DNA of 64,000 bases from Bacteroidota bacterium (lineage in GTDB: Bacteria > Bacteroidota > Bacteroidia > AKYH767-A > OLB10), in the NCBI GenBank assembly GCA_016713525.1, contig JADJOZ010000003.1, positions 372,001 through 436,000 of the forward strand, given 5' to 3'. Shown here in pieces: positions 1 to 8,811 of the stretch; the first letter of the stretch is position 1; each line of letters starts with the position of its first letter. Both the position numbers and the translations under genes were made by a program. Under the pieces are notes generated by a model, which was not told the origin of the DNA, did not search any database, and was given only the letters and a program-made list of their open reading frames with translations.

Positions 1-828
1 GAAATGTATGGCATTGATGTCAGAGAAGGCACCATATCCAACGTTACCAACCGGCTCATTGACAACATCAAGCAATGGCAGATACGACCGCTGGAATTAG
101 TCTATTTTGTGGTCTGGATGGACGGCATCTCCTTGAAAATCCGTTCCAACGGAAACATAATCAATAAGACCATATTCTTGGTAATCGGATTAAATAACCA
201 GGGCATGAAAGAAGTCTTAGGGATGTGGATTAACGAAACGGAGAGCGCCTCATTCTGGCTAAATGTATTGACCGACTTAAAGGCTCGTGGTGTAGAAGAT
301 ATCCTGATTGCATGCACCGACAATCTGAAAGGTTTTACGGATGCCATTCGCTCAATTTTTCCAAAAACAATCACCCAACTATGCGTAGTGCATCAAATAC
401 GAAACAGCGCTCGCTATGTAGTGTGGAAGGATAAAAAGGAGTTTATGATCGATTTAAAGGCTGTATATGATGCTCCTAACCGGGAAGCTGCTGCTGATGC
501 ATTAAATGCTTTAGAAAGTAAATGGGGTAAGAAATATGGCTATGTGGTGCAATCCTGGCGCAACAACTGGGACGATCTGACACACTACTTTGATTTTCCT
601 CATGAAGTGCGGCGAATCATTTATACTACTAATGTTATAGAAAGCCTGAACAGCGGAATCAGGAAATACACTCTCTTAAAAAATATTTTTCCAGACGATT
701 CCGCAGCTTTGAAAGCTGTGTATCTTGCAATTAACAATCTTGAAAAAAAGTGGGTGCATACTGTCCGGAACTGGGGCGCAATACTGAATCAATTTATTAT
801 TATATTTGAAGGCAGATGTCAACACTAA
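1..828 (+). CDS. IS256-family (mutator) transposase, C-terminal part
   Basis: DDE transposase that cuts and rejoins IS ends. Counting from the first ATG (base 4), the catalytic acids are visible as D40 in VVWMDGI, D106 in ACTDNLKGF and E213 in TNVIESLNSG. The CVVHQIRNS motif follows the second Asp, as usual in the family. About 275 codons are present against roughly 400 for intact members; the missing N-terminal DNA-binding part lies upstream of base 1. The frame has no internal stops, so the copy may be functional, but its left end is not visible. It is unrelated at close range to the decayed IS256-type copy at 3344-4258. Confidence 0.85.
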   Translation, partial: EMYGIDVREGTISNVTNRLIDNIKQWQIRPLELVYFVVWMDGISLKIRSNGNIINKTIFLVIGLNNQGMKEVLGMWINETESASFWLNVLTDLKARGVEDILIACTDNLKGFTDAIRSIFPKTITQLCVVHQIRNSARYVVWKDKKEFMIDLKAVYDAPNREAAADALNALESKWGKKYGYVVQSWRNNWDDLTHYFDFPHEVRRIIYTTNVIESLNSGIRKYTLLKNIFPDDSAALKAVYLAINNLEKKWVHTVRNWGAILNQFIIIFEGRCQH

Positions 829-846
829 TTGCAACTAATGAAAATA

Positions 847-870
847 GGGTTTACGCAAAATTCTTTACAC
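847..870 (+). repeat. Terminal inverted repeat (right end) of the IS256-type element
   Basis: Bases 847-870 read gggtttacgc, then aaaattcttt, then acac. The reverse complement begins GTGTAAAGAATTTTGCG, a form common at IS256-family ends. Its position just after the transposase stop fits the right terminus. The partner repeat lies outside the window. Confidence 0.55.
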
Positions 871-890
871 ACTCGTTTAATTTATTCATG

Positions 891-1403
891 ATGAAATATA
901 TTTCAATAGTTTGTTTATGCACTGCTTTATATTCTTGTTCCAATGTGAATGAATTCAGTAGTGAACCTTATTTCAAAACCAGTTTTGATGATATTGCGGG
1001 TTGGGTTCCTGAGAGTTCTTTATTAGCAGGTAATTCTTACAGCGGGAATTATGCTATCAAAACAGATTCTTCGGCTGAATATAGTTTGGTATGGAAGAGA
1101 ACTTTTTTAAAACTAAGCACTCACACTTTAACAAAAGTCAGAATATCAGCATATGCAAAGTTATTAGGCGCAAAAAACAATGCTTGTATTGTTGTATCGA
1201 TTGATTCCGGCGATAAAACATTATATTGGAATAGCCTGGAATTCAAGAAACATAACCTTAATTCTAAATCCTGGAAAAAGGTTGAGTCATTTATAGAAAT
1301 TCCACTTGTAACTGACAGTTCTGCTCAAATCAACATCTACTTATGGGGGAAAGAGGGATCTGCTGTTGTTATTGATGATCTGGAGGTTGAGTTTTGTATT
1401 TAG
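891..1403 (+). CDS. Putative lipoprotein with a jelly-roll-like C-terminal domain
   Basis: A 170-residue protein of unknown function. It starts MKYISIVCLCTALYSC, a lipoprotein signal with the lipobox cysteine at residue 16, so it is probably an outer-membrane or periplasmic lipoprotein. The rest alternates beta-strand-like segments and ends with VVIDDLEVEF, resembling the last strands of carbohydrate-binding or choice-of-anchor jelly rolls; no specific family is recognised. I chose the ATG at 891 over the open frame from 816, which would start inside the IS and precede the signal peptide. The IS right end lies about 20 bases upstream, so the native promoter has probably been replaced. The 3' end overlaps the convergent glycosyltransferase gene by 35 bases. 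Confidence 0.6.
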   Translation: MKYISIVCLCTALYSCSNVNEFSSEPYFKTSFDDIAGWVPESSLLAGNSYSGNYAIKTDSSAEYSLVWKRTFLKLSTHTLTKVRISAYAKLLGAKNNACIVVSIDSGDKTLYWNSLEFKKHNLNSKSWKKVESFIEIPLVTDSSAQINIYLWGKEGSAVVIDDLEVEFCI

Positions 1404-2955
1404 CAGTATCGGATTTCCGGTATATGGCTATTGATTTAAATTGTCCTATTTTTTGATTTTTAATATATTCCGGCAAGGTAGTTACTGATGAATATCTTTC
1501 ATCAAAAATAATATAATCTGCTTTCATTTTCAGCACCGCCTCTAATGAACTCTCATTTTTACCCAATGGAATGGTCCACCCTTTTTGATTCATGAGATAT
1601 AAGGTAACATTTGGAGAATAATCAAAATAAGAAAGAACCTCTTGGTCATATCTTATTCCTAAGCTCCTTAAATATGGTTCTATATCATGGTAAACCAGAT
1701 AAGAATCTGTTCCAGAATTAACTGCACCTGCTATACTAAATCTTTCTTTTAGAAATTTGCGAGTTGTAATTGCCGATGTTACGACTGTAGCTAGAACAAC
1801 TACTATTAATGTGTGCTGAATTAGTTTTCTTTTATGGTATTTTTTTATCGCCTCTGCTGAAACTAACAATTGAAAGAAAAATACCGGGAAAAGAGCTATA
1901 ATATAGTACTCATGATTTGTAAATTGTCGAACCATTAATATGGCAAAACTTGCAGTGCCGAGATATAGAAATATAAGTATTGCCAGCAGCAATTTATTGG
2001 TATGACGCAAATTTAACATCATCAGTAAAAAGGAAACACTGAATATTATATAAAATCCGGTTGTATGGTATATATTGGAATACCTGAACCATATTAACTT
2101 TAAATCGAATATTAATTCATGATAACTTTGAGGTGGCTTCATAGCCATCAGGAATATCCAACTCTGATACGTTTCATTCAAATATTTAGCATAAATGTAC
2201 CAGCCGAAGGTTAGAAAGGATATTAATATTGATATGATTATAAATTTTGTAGAATGATGGAAAGGAAAAAATCTTTTTTCACTTCTCATAATCAGATTAA
2301 TAATGGAGACTGATATAATCGTTACTATGGATATGAGGAATGTGATTTTGATTAAACATGCCAAGGCCCCGGTAATTCCAAATAAAACAAAATAATTAGT
2401 TGATGGTACTTTTATTGATCTGAAGAAGTAATACCAGGAAATGAGAATTAAACCTAAGCCCGCCGCATCCGGCAAGAAATTTGGGGAATAATATGTCAAG
2501 GCTGGTGAAATGTATACGCATATTACCAATAACGCCGATAATAGTGTGTTTTTCAAAAGCTGATTTAATATATGCATCATAGCAATGAGTCCTCCAGAAA
2601 TGAGTGAGAGCATGGTTGCCCTGTAAAAAAATTCATTAAAACCAAAAAGTTTGTACAAAATCGCTACAAAATAATTTACAGCTGGAAATTCCAATCCCGA
2701 AATACCTGTTTTCCCTGCTGTGTAGTTTACTCTGGGCAAGAAAAAGTTCATTGATTCCTGTGCATAATTCCTTGCAACTGATGCCCGGTCGCATTGTGCC
2801 CATGTATGATCTGAAATCGGACGTAGACTTATGTATTGATCGAATCTGAGATAGTAAAAAAGAATTAATAGTGTGACAATAAAAACTGTCGTTGGTTTTT
2901 GTTCAAGTTGTACTAGTAATTTAGTTAAAACCTTAGCTATATTTTGGGAAAACAT
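1369..2955 (-). CDS. Polytopic membrane glycosyltransferase-like protein (GT39/ArnT type)
   Basis: A 528-residue inner-membrane protein with about ten to twelve hydrophobic helices and a C-terminal soluble part of about 110 residues, the architecture of lipid-linked-sugar glycosyltransferases of the GT-C fold. The first extracytoplasmic loop after the N-terminal helix carries SDHTWAQCDRASVARNY, whose acidic residues sit where GT39/ArnT proteins have their catalytic acid. Donor and acceptor cannot be told from sequence; transfer of a sugar from a polyprenyl phosphate carrier is an inference from the fold. The gene stands alone between mobile-element remnants and overlaps the end of the convergent lipoprotein gene by 35 bases. 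Confidence 0.6.
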   Translation of the reverse strand: MFSQNIAKVLTKLLVQLEQKPTTVFIVTLLILFYYLRFDQYISLRPISDHTWAQCDRASVARNYAQESMNFFLPRVNYTAGKTGISGLEFPAVNYFVAILYKLFGFNEFFYRATMLSLISGGLIAMMHILNQLLKNTLLSALLVICVYISPALTYYSPNFLPDAAGLGLILISWYYFFRSIKVPSTNYFVLFGITGALACLIKITFLISIVTIISVSIINLIMRSEKRFFPFHHSTKFIIISILISFLTFGWYIYAKYLNETYQSWIFLMAMKPPQSYHELIFDLKLIWFRYSNIYHTTGFYIIFSVSFLLMMLNLRHTNKLLLAILIFLYLGTASFAILMVRQFTNHEYYIIALFPVFFFQLLVSAEAIKKYHKRKLIQHTLIVVVLATVVTSAITTRKFLKERFSIAGAVNSGTDSYLVYHDIEPYLRSLGIRYDQEVLSYFDYSPNVTLYLMNQKGWTIPLGKNESSLEAVLKMKADYIIFDERYSSVTTLPEYIKNQKIGQFKSIAIYRKSDTAKYKTQPPDHQ

Positions 2956-3037
2956 TTTTCTTATTTTACTGTAAATCTAATCTAATTAATTTAATTTAAT
3001 TGTTTATTTATCATTTATCATTTATAAAATTGGAACA

Positions 3038-3333
3038 TCTAATCATGTCCTGATTTTTCAAATTTTAAATTATATTTTAAATACGGTATTTTGACAAGCC
3101 TTAGATACCCTTTTCTCTCTTGTTATTACAATCTTGCATTTGATCTAAATTGCAAATATATGAATTAGGTTCTCTTCAGATAATGGGAATTTAGAAGGTT
3201 GTCAAAAGACTTTGGTAATTCTTGAAACTGAACATGTGAAAAACGTATATTTCAGTATAACTTGAATATATATGTTTGAATAGCAATGATATAGAAGTTT
3301 GCTAATAATTCAATAGATCAAACAAAAATTGGA
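3038..3333 (+). repeat. 296-bp direct repeat, copy A
   Basis: Bases 3038-3333 recur at 4285-4580 with only a few differences (for example ttgtcaaaag against ttgtaaaag, and one extra A near the end of copy B). The two copies bracket a decayed transposase gene. Each copy is preceded by an attggRaca-like sequence and ends in attgga. The region 2956-3343 otherwise contains no gene that I can see. Confidence 0.9.
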
Positions 3334-3343
3334 GGAAAGAATC

Positions 3344-4258
3344 ATGAAGGGTATGTTAAAAGGGTTAAGCACCCGGAATTATCAGGAGTAATAGATTTGG
3401 CCGGCGAAGCTTTTGGCGTGAGTAAATCAGCCATCAGTAAAAGGTTTGTTGAACAAACCTCGCAAGCACTTGAAGAATTCAATGCCAAAAAATTTTCTAA
3501 CCGCCAGTTCATTGCCATGATGATAGATGGAATTGAATTAGGAGGCGACATGATGATAATAGCCCTGGGGATAACAAACCATGGAGAGAAGGTAATTTTG
3601 GATTTTGTACATGCAGCAACCGAAAATCACCGGCCCATAAAAGCAATGTTAATGCGAATCAAAGAACGTGGATTTAAAGTGGGTAGCGGATTTTTAGTGG
3701 TAATTGATGGGAGCAAGGGTATTCACAAAGCAGTATCGGAATCATTTCCAAAACAAGCGATCATTCAACGTTGCGTATGGCACAAATTCAAAACGTGATC
3801 AGTTATCTTCCTGAAAAACATCATCAATGGTTCAAGGAGAGCTATTATGAAGCTTTGGAAAGCGGAACATATCAATGGCTATGACACTTCTTAGCAAACT
3901 GGCAAAAGAAGTGAAAATTATAAATGAAAGTGCTGCTAAATCGTTGTTGGAAGGCGTTGAAGAATTACTATCGCTACATAAAATTGCAACGGTAAAAAGA
4001 CCCCAGATTAATAAAGTATCTTAGAATTAGCCTTTCAACCACCAACTGTATCGAAAATCTGAATTCGGTTTAAAGACATTTTGGAAGAGTAGACAGATGG
4101 GTTAACTCCAATCAAAGAAGTAGATGGCTCCTGCAGCAGCATTAGAACTGGAACCCAGGCTTAAAAAAATCAGACACGCAAAAAAACTTGTTGACTTTTA
4201 TGAAGGAATTCAATTATATTTGAAACCAATTAATCGAAAACAGTTATTGTATTCTTAA
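3344..4258 (+). pseudogene. Decayed IS256-type transposase, bracketed by direct repeats
   Basis: Remnant of a mutator-type DDE transposase from a different subgroup than the copy at the window start. An ATG at 3344 begins MKGMLKGLSTRNYQE and stops at 3389. The reading continues in the next frame as VIDLAGEAFGVSKSAIS, so one base is missing there. The catalytic core is readable (MMIDGIEL, VVIDGSKGIHKA, CVWHKFK), then the frame breaks at about 3797. Later fragments include PEKHHQWFKE and the C-terminal piece ALELEPRLKKIRHAKK. Several lesions make it non-functional. A sequence resembling an IS end, gaattgggacactctct, lies at 4269-4285. Confidence 0.8.
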
Positions 4259-4284
4259 TTTTCAACTAGAATTGGGACACTCTC

Positions 4285-4580
4285 TCTAATCATGTCCTGA
4301 TCTTTCAAATTTTAAATTCTATTTTAAATACGGTATTTTGACAAGCCTTAGATACCCTTTTCTCTCTTGTTATTACAATCTTGCATTTGATCTAAATTGC
4401 AAATATATGAATTAGGTTCTCTTCAGATAATGGGAATTTAGAAGGTTGTAAAAGACTTTGGTAATTCTTGAAACTGAACATGTGAAAAACGTATATTTCA
4501 GTATAACTTGAATATATATGTTTGAATAGCAATGATATAGAAGTTTGCTAATAATTCAATAGATCAAACAAAAAATTGGA
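4285..4580 (+). repeat. 296-bp direct repeat, copy B
   Basis: Second copy of the repeat at 3038-3333, directly upstream of the carbamoyltransferase gene. Its last bases (attgga, 4575-4580) supply a TTG placed 20 bases before a TAnnTTTG element, so the repeat may contribute to the downstream promoter. No gene is seen between 4259 and 4630. Confidence 0.9.
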
Positions 4581-4606
4581 CTACACTCTTAAAAACATTA
4601 CCTTTG
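4576..4606 (+). promoter_or_regulatory. Candidate promoter for the carbamoyltransferase operon
   Basis: TTG at 4576-4578, a 20-base spacer, then TACCTTTG at 4599-4606. This matches the Bacteroidota -33 (TTTG/TTG) and -7 (TAnnTTTG) pattern and lies 25 bases before the ATG at 4631. Confidence 0.55.
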
Positions 4607-4630
4607 CCGATCGAACGTTATTGACTGTAT

Positions 4631-6493
4631 ATGAACATTTTAGGGATTTCTGCTTATTATCACGACTCCGCTGCGGCTATCATTCAGGATGGCGACATTA
4701 TTGCTGCCGCTCAGGAGGAACGCTTCACCCGCATTAAACATGACCCGGCGTTTCCGGTTAATGCAGTGAAATTTTGCCTGGAATATAGTGGATTAAGCCT
4801 CGATCAGGTTGATGCCTTTGTGTTTTATGATAAACCTCTCCTGAAGTTTGAACGATTGCTCGAAACTTATTATGGTTTTGCTCCAAAAGGTATCAAATCG
4901 TTTATGATGGCGATGCCGGTTTGGCTCAAAGAAAAAATGTTTCTGAAAAGAGAAATTTATGCCGAGCTTGAAAAAATCGGACCCTTTGACAAATCTAAAC
5001 TGAAATTCCTTTTTCCTGAGCATCACCTGTCTCATGCAGCCAGTGCCTTTTATCCGTCGCCCTTCAAGGAAGCTGCCATCTTAACTCTTGATGGAGTAGG
5101 TGAGTGGGCCACAGCCTCAATTTGTCATGGGAATGGTAAGGAAATTAAAATTCTGAAAGAACTCGATTTCCCGCACTCCTTAGGTTTACTTTATTCTGCT
5201 TTTACTTATTTTCTGGGTTTCAAAGTTAATTCAGGTGAATATAAATTAATGGGATTAGCTCCTTATGGTAATCCACGTTCAGAAAAAGTCGCCGCTTACG
5301 TTAAAACAATTAAGGAACATCTTATTGATATAAAAGCAGATGGTTCCGTTTGGTTGAATCAGGATTATTTTGATTATGCCACTGGTCTTAAAATGGTACA
5401 CGATTCTAAATGGCAATCGCTGTTTGGATTTAGTACCCGTGAGTCGGAATCCGATTTGGAACAACACCATTGCGATTTAGGATATGCCATCCAGATTATT
5501 ACAGAAGAGATTGTAATTAAAATGGCAGAGCACGCAAAGGAACTTACCGGTTCCGATAACCTTTGCATGGCTGGTGGTGTTGCTTTGAATTGTGTGGCCA
5601 ACGGAAAACTATTAAGAAAATACATTTTCAAAGATATATTCATTCAACCTGCTGCAGGTGATGCCGGTGGTGCCTTGGGTGCCGCATTAGCTGCTTACCA
5701 TATTCATTATGGGAAAGATCGCACAGTGGCTACAGGACTTGATGCCATGAAAGGTTCTTACCTTGGACCATTACATTCCGATCTGGAAGTTGACCTGATG
5801 GCCAGAAAATACAAGGCGCCATTTCATTTGTTCGATAATTTTGATGAATTGACCACACGCACAGCTGCTGAACTTGCAGAAGGAAATGTGGTAGGATGGT
5901 TTCAGGGTAGAATGGAATTCGGACCCCGGGCACTTGGCGGAAGAAGTATTCTTGGTGATCCGCGAAATCCTGAAATGCAGAAAAAGCTGAATCTTAAAAT
6001 TAAATACCGCGAATCTTTCAGACCATTCGCCCCTTCAGTACTTGCTGAAGATTGTGAAAAATATTTCGATCATAAGGGAATTTCACCATACATGTTGCTG
6101 GTTGCCGATGTTAAAGAAGATCGCAGGAAACCTATTCCGGCAAACTATTATGAAATGCCACTGATGGATCGACTTTATGTTCCCCGTTCCGATGTGCAGG
6201 CAATTACTCACCTCGATTTTTCAGCTCGTATTCAAAGTGTTCACAAAGAAACGAATCCCAAGTATTACAGACTCCTCGAAAAATTCAGAGATAAAACCGG
6301 ATTTGGAATGCTGGTAAATACCAGCTTCAATGTAAGAGGAGAACCTATTGTTTGTACCCCTGAAGATGCATATCGCTGCTTCATGCGTACCGAAATGGAT
6401 TTTTTAGTAGTCAATAATTGTTTGTTTGTAAAAACAGAACAACCCGCATGGACGGAGATTGATAATTGGAAAACAGAATTTAAACTCGATTAA
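4631..6493 (+). CDS. O-carbamoyltransferase, NodU/CmcH family
   Basis: A 620-residue enzyme of the NodU/CmcH/TobZ carbamoyltransferase family, which moves a carbamoyl group from carbamoyl phosphate, through carbamoyl-AMP, to a hydroxyl of a sugar, antibiotic or other small molecule. The N-terminal Kae1-like ASKHA domain shows the family start NILGISAYYHDSAAAI, metal-binding histidines in PEHHLSHAASAF (H131, H132, H135), LDGVGEWAT and AGGVALNCVANGKL. The C-terminal YrdC-like domain includes KIKYRESFRPFAPSVL and TSFNVRGEPIVCTPEDA. Length is normal. It is followed after 9 bases by a DUF5989 mini-gene and then an SxtJ-like gene, the usual partners of this subfamily. The acceptor substrate cannot be read from the sequence. 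Confidence 0.92.
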   Translation: MNILGISAYYHDSAAAIIQDGDIIAAAQEERFTRIKHDPAFPVNAVKFCLEYSGLSLDQVDAFVFYDKPLLKFERLLETYYGFAPKGIKSFMMAMPVWLKEKMFLKREIYAELEKIGPFDKSKLKFLFPEHHLSHAASAFYPSPFKEAAILTLDGVGEWATASICHGNGKEIKILKELDFPHSLGLLYSAFTYFLGFKVNSGEYKLMGLAPYGNPRSEKVAAYVKTIKEHLIDIKADGSVWLNQDYFDYATGLKMVHDSKWQSLFGFSTRESESDLEQHHCDLGYAIQIITEEIVIKMAEHAKELTGSDNLCMAGGVALNCVANGKLLRKYIFKDIFIQPAAGDAGGALGAALAAYHIHYGKDRTVATGLDAMKGSYLGPLHSDLEVDLMARKYKAPFHLFDNFDELTTRTAAELAEGNVVGWFQGRMEFGPRALGGRSILGDPRNPEMQKKLNLKIKYRESFRPFAPSVLAEDCEKYFDHKGISPYMLLVADVKEDRRKPIPANYYEMPLMDRLYVPRSDVQAITHLDFSARIQSVHKETNPKYYRLLEKFRDKTGFGMLVNTSFNVRGEPIVCTPEDAYRCFMRTEMDFLVVNNCLFVKTEQPAWTEIDNWKTEFKLD

Positions 6494-6502
6494 AAAAATA
6501 AA

Positions 6503-6652
6503 ATGGACTTCCTTAAAGACTTGTTCAAATTCATGGGTGCAAGAAAAAAATTCTGGTTAGCACCAATTATAATTGTCCTGTTGTTACTTGGTATACTGAT
6601 TGTCATCGGTGGAGGATCAGCACTTGCACCTTTCATTTATACACTCTTTTAA
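6503..6652 (+). CDS. DUF5989-type small membrane protein (SxtK-like)
   Basis: A 49-residue protein, MDFLKDLFKFMGARKKFWLA and onward, with a charged amphipathic start, one transmembrane helix (about residues 20-36) and the ending ALAPFIYTLF. This is the signature of DUF5989 mini-proteins, nearly always encoded beside NodU-type carbamoyltransferases. It starts 9 bases after the carbamoyltransferase stop and ends 3 bases before the next gene, so the three form one transcript. It is under 60 codons and easily missed. Its role is unknown; a membrane anchor or adaptor for the enzyme is my inference. Confidence 0.85.
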   Translation: MDFLKDLFKFMGARKKFWLAPIIIVLLLLGILIVIGGGSALAPFIYTLF

Positions 6653-6655
6653 ATC

Positions 6656-7021
6656 ATGAAATATACAAAAGAAAAAAACCAGGAAACTATTCTGGCTATT
6701 TGCCTGGGCTTATTGGTAATATATCTGATTTTTAAAGTTCAGGTGCTGATACCAATTGCTCTTGGTCTCATTGCAGTTGCATTATTTTCTCAATTCCTTG
6801 CGGGATGGATCACATGGATATGGCTGAAAATTTCTCATATCATGGGATTCGTAATGTCGAAGGTGATCATGGGAATAATTTTTTATGGATTGCTATTTCC
6901 AATTGCGATGTTGTCGAGATTATTTAAAGGGAATTCTCTTCAATTGAAAAAACAACCCGACACTTACTATCTAACCAGAAACCATACCTATTCAGGTTCT
7001 GATTTGGAAAACCCCTGGTGA
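6656..7021 (+). CDS. SxtJ-like membrane protein
   Basis: A 121-residue protein with three hydrophobic segments (about residues 13-30, 31-50 and 70-90) followed by a polar tail of about 30 residues. Composition and position match the SxtJ-like family, named after the gene next to the carbamoyltransferase sxtI in cyanobacterial saxitoxin clusters. It begins 3 bases after the DUF5989 gene. Function is not established; association with the carbamoyltransferase at the membrane is likely from the fixed gene order. The saxitoxin relation concerns these accessory genes only: no toxin biosynthesis genes are visible. Confidence 0.75.
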   Translation: MKYTKEKNQETILAICLGLLVIYLIFKVQVLIPIALGLIAVALFSQFLAGWITWIWLKISHIMGFVMSKVIMGIIFYGLLFPIAMLSRLFKGNSLQLKKQPDTYYLTRNHTYSGSDLENPW

Positions 7022-7049
7022 TATTTATGTTGTGATTTTATTGTTTGAT

Positions 7050-7973
7050 TCAGGTAGTTTTATCCTGAATTATATATAAAGGTCTGTTTCTGATATTTGC
7101 ACTCATCCGGCTGATGTATTCGCCGATAATGCCAATGCCTATCAACTGAATACCTCCAATAAAAAGAACTGCCAGCATTAAGGACGTCCAGCCTGGTTCA
7201 TAGTCTTTGGAAATGAATCGTGAATATAGCGCATAAAGGATCATAAAGAAGGAAATTCCGGAAACTATAAATCCAGCTATGGTAGCAAATTTCAATGGGA
7301 AGTTTGAAAAGGAAGTTATCCCATCCAAAGCAAGGCGAGCCATTTTTTTGTAGGTATAACCGGTTTTACCGGCATACCGTTCATCGCGGTCATATTCTAC
7401 ATATGTCTGATTAAAACCAATCCAACTGATTTGACCACGAAGAAATTTTTGTTGTTCCGGCATATTCTTCAAAACATCAACTATTTTGCGATCAATGATT
7501 CGAAAGTCACCGGTATCAACGGGAATATTTATAGAGGTCACATTTCTGAGGATGCGGTAGAAAAGTTTTGCGGTAAATTTTTTCATAGCACCTTCGCCCT
7601 GGCGGGAGCGTCTTTTCGCATAAACCACTTCATTGCCATCACGCAATTTTTTATAGAGGTCTTCAATTAATTCAGGAGGATCCTGAAGGTCGGCATCAAT
7701 AATAACAACTGCATCACCTTTAGAATTATCGAGACCTGCAGAAACTGCAATCTGGTGCCCGAAATTGCGGCTTAGATTGATATATTTTACAGATGATTCC
7801 CGTTTTGCCAGACCCTTAATAAGCTCTAATGAACGATCCTTGCTGCCATCATTAATAAAAATATACTCAACTTCATTCAGATTTAATTTCTGAATTACCT
7901 GATTCAGCCGACTGAAGAGTTTATCGATATTTCCCTCTTCATTGTATATTGGAATAATAATTGAAAGTTCCAT
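7050..7973 (-). CDS. GT2 glycosyltransferase, GtrB/DPM1-like with two C-terminal membrane helices
   Basis: A 307-residue inverting glycosyltransferase that probably loads a sugar onto a polyprenyl phosphate. It starts ELSIIIPIYNEEGNI, shows the nucleotide-sugar binding acids in VVIIDADLQDPPELI and the acceptor-side motif DTGDFRIIDR, and has two C-terminal hydrophobic helices (about residues 225-250 and 262-285) typical of GtrB-type bactoprenol glucosyltransferases. It lies opposite in orientation to the carbamoyltransferase trio and ends 28 bases from it. Sugar identity is unknown. Confidence 0.85.
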   Translation of the reverse strand: MELSIIIPIYNEEGNIDKLFSRLNQVIQKLNLNEVEYIFINDGSKDRSLELIKGLAKRESSVKYINLSRNFGHQIAVSAGLDNSKGDAVVIIDADLQDPPELIEDLYKKLRDGNEVVYAKRRSRQGEGAMKKFTAKLFYRILRNVTSINIPVDTGDFRIIDRKIVDVLKNMPEQQKFLRGQISWIGFNQTYVEYDRDERYAGKTGYTYKKMARLALDGITSFSNFPLKFATIAGFIVSGISFFMILYALYSRFISKDYEPGWTSLMLAVLFIGGIQLIGIGIIGEYISRMSANIRNRPLYIIQDKTT

Positions 7974-8023
7974 GGATCAGGTGATTGAAAATTAGTTGAG
8001 ATATTTGCAGAATTGAAATTAAA

Positions 8024-8677
8024 TCAAATTACCATTTCTTTAACATTGTCTGAAATTAGCAGTTTTCCGGCTGTTGCATTTTTAACCTGATCAACCGAAA
8101 CGCCGGGTGCAGTTTCAATAAGCAGGAAGCCATCTTTAGTCACGTCCAGCACTGCGAGTTCAGTGACAATTCTTTTCACACATCGAACTCCGGTAAGTGG
8201 TAATGTGCATTTGGGTAATAATTTCGATTCACCTGCTTTGTTTACATGTTGCATAGCAACAATTATATTTTTAGCTGAAGCAACCAAGTCCATAGCGCCA
8301 CCCATTCCTTTTACCATTTTGCCCGGAATTTTCCAATTAGCAATATCACCTGTTTCACTCACTTCCATTGCACCAAGTATGGTTAATGCTACTTTTTGTG
8401 AACGAATCATGCCGAAACTCATTGCGGAGTCGAATATAGATGATCCCGGTAATAAAGTTACTGTTTGCTTACCGGCATTAATCAGGTCGGCATCTTCCGT
8501 ACCGGCCTTAGGAAAAGGACCCATTCCCAGACTACCATTCTCCGATTGCAAAACCACATTGATTCCCTCAGGAATGTAGTTAGCAACCAACGTTGGAATT
8601 CCAATTCCAAGATTTACATACATCCCGTCTTTAACCTCACGGGCAATTCGTTTTGCAATTCCGTTTTTGTCAATCAT
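8024..8677 (-). CDS. scoB: 3-oxoacid CoA-transferase subunit B
   Basis: Beta subunit of succinyl-CoA:3-ketoacid (acetoacetate) CoA-transferase, which activates acetoacetate with CoA from succinyl-CoA. The catalytic glutamate is E46 in LQSENGSLGMG, and the GxG-type start of the fold is VNLGIGIPTLVA. I start the gene at MIDKNGIAKRIARE (8677). The open frame continues 27 codons upstream, but those codons are translated octamer repeat and have no homology. The alpha subunit is at 9419-10126 on the same strand, about 740 bases upstream instead of directly adjacent as usual; a four-helix-bundle gene and repeats lie between them. Confidence 0.92.
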   Translation of the reverse strand: MIDKNGIAKRIAREVKDGMYVNLGIGIPTLVANYIPEGINVVLQSENGSLGMGPFPKAGTEDADLINAGKQTVTLLPGSSIFDSAMSFGMIRSQKVALTILGAMEVSETGDIANWKIPGKMVKGMGGAMDLVASAKNIIVAMQHVNKAGESKLLPKCTLPLTGVRCVKRIVTELAVLDVTKDGFLLIETAPGVSVDQVKNATAGKLLISDNVKEMVI

Positions 8678-8680
8678 TTT

Positions 8681-8718
8681 TTTGATTTGGTAATTTGGTG
8701 ATTTGATGGTTTGATAAT
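8681..8718 (-). repeat. Octamer repeat array next to scoB (inverted relative to the array at 9305-9426)
   Basis: Plus strand reads tttgatttgg, taatttggtg, atttgatggt, ttgataat: degenerate 8-base units of the type atttggtg/atttgatg. The complementary units (aaatcacc/aaatcatc) form the larger array near scoA, so the two arrays face each other around the four-helix-bundle gene. Confidence 0.7.
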
Positions 8719-8811
8719 GAAGAATTTGAGATGGACTTAAATCTTTTGCAAATACCAATTTGATTTCAATAAATCATACTAGTTTACATTTGTTGCATGT
8801 TCATGAATATA

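Larger units (their letters stand above)
1..870 (+). mobile_element. Right part of an IS256-family insertion sequence
   Basis: The window opens inside a mutator-type (IS256) element. The transposase reading frame is open from base 1, and about 20 bases after its stop lies a terminal-repeat-like sequence (847-870, reading outward as GTGTAAAGAATTTTGCGTAA on the minus strand). The left end and the first part of the transposase are outside the window, so target duplication cannot be checked. Confidence 0.75.

Noticed and set aside
4631..7021. Saxitoxin-type biosynthetic cluster
   Set aside because: Only the carbamoyltransferase and its two general accessory genes are present; no polyketide synthase-like or tailoring genes surround them, and the trio is widespread.
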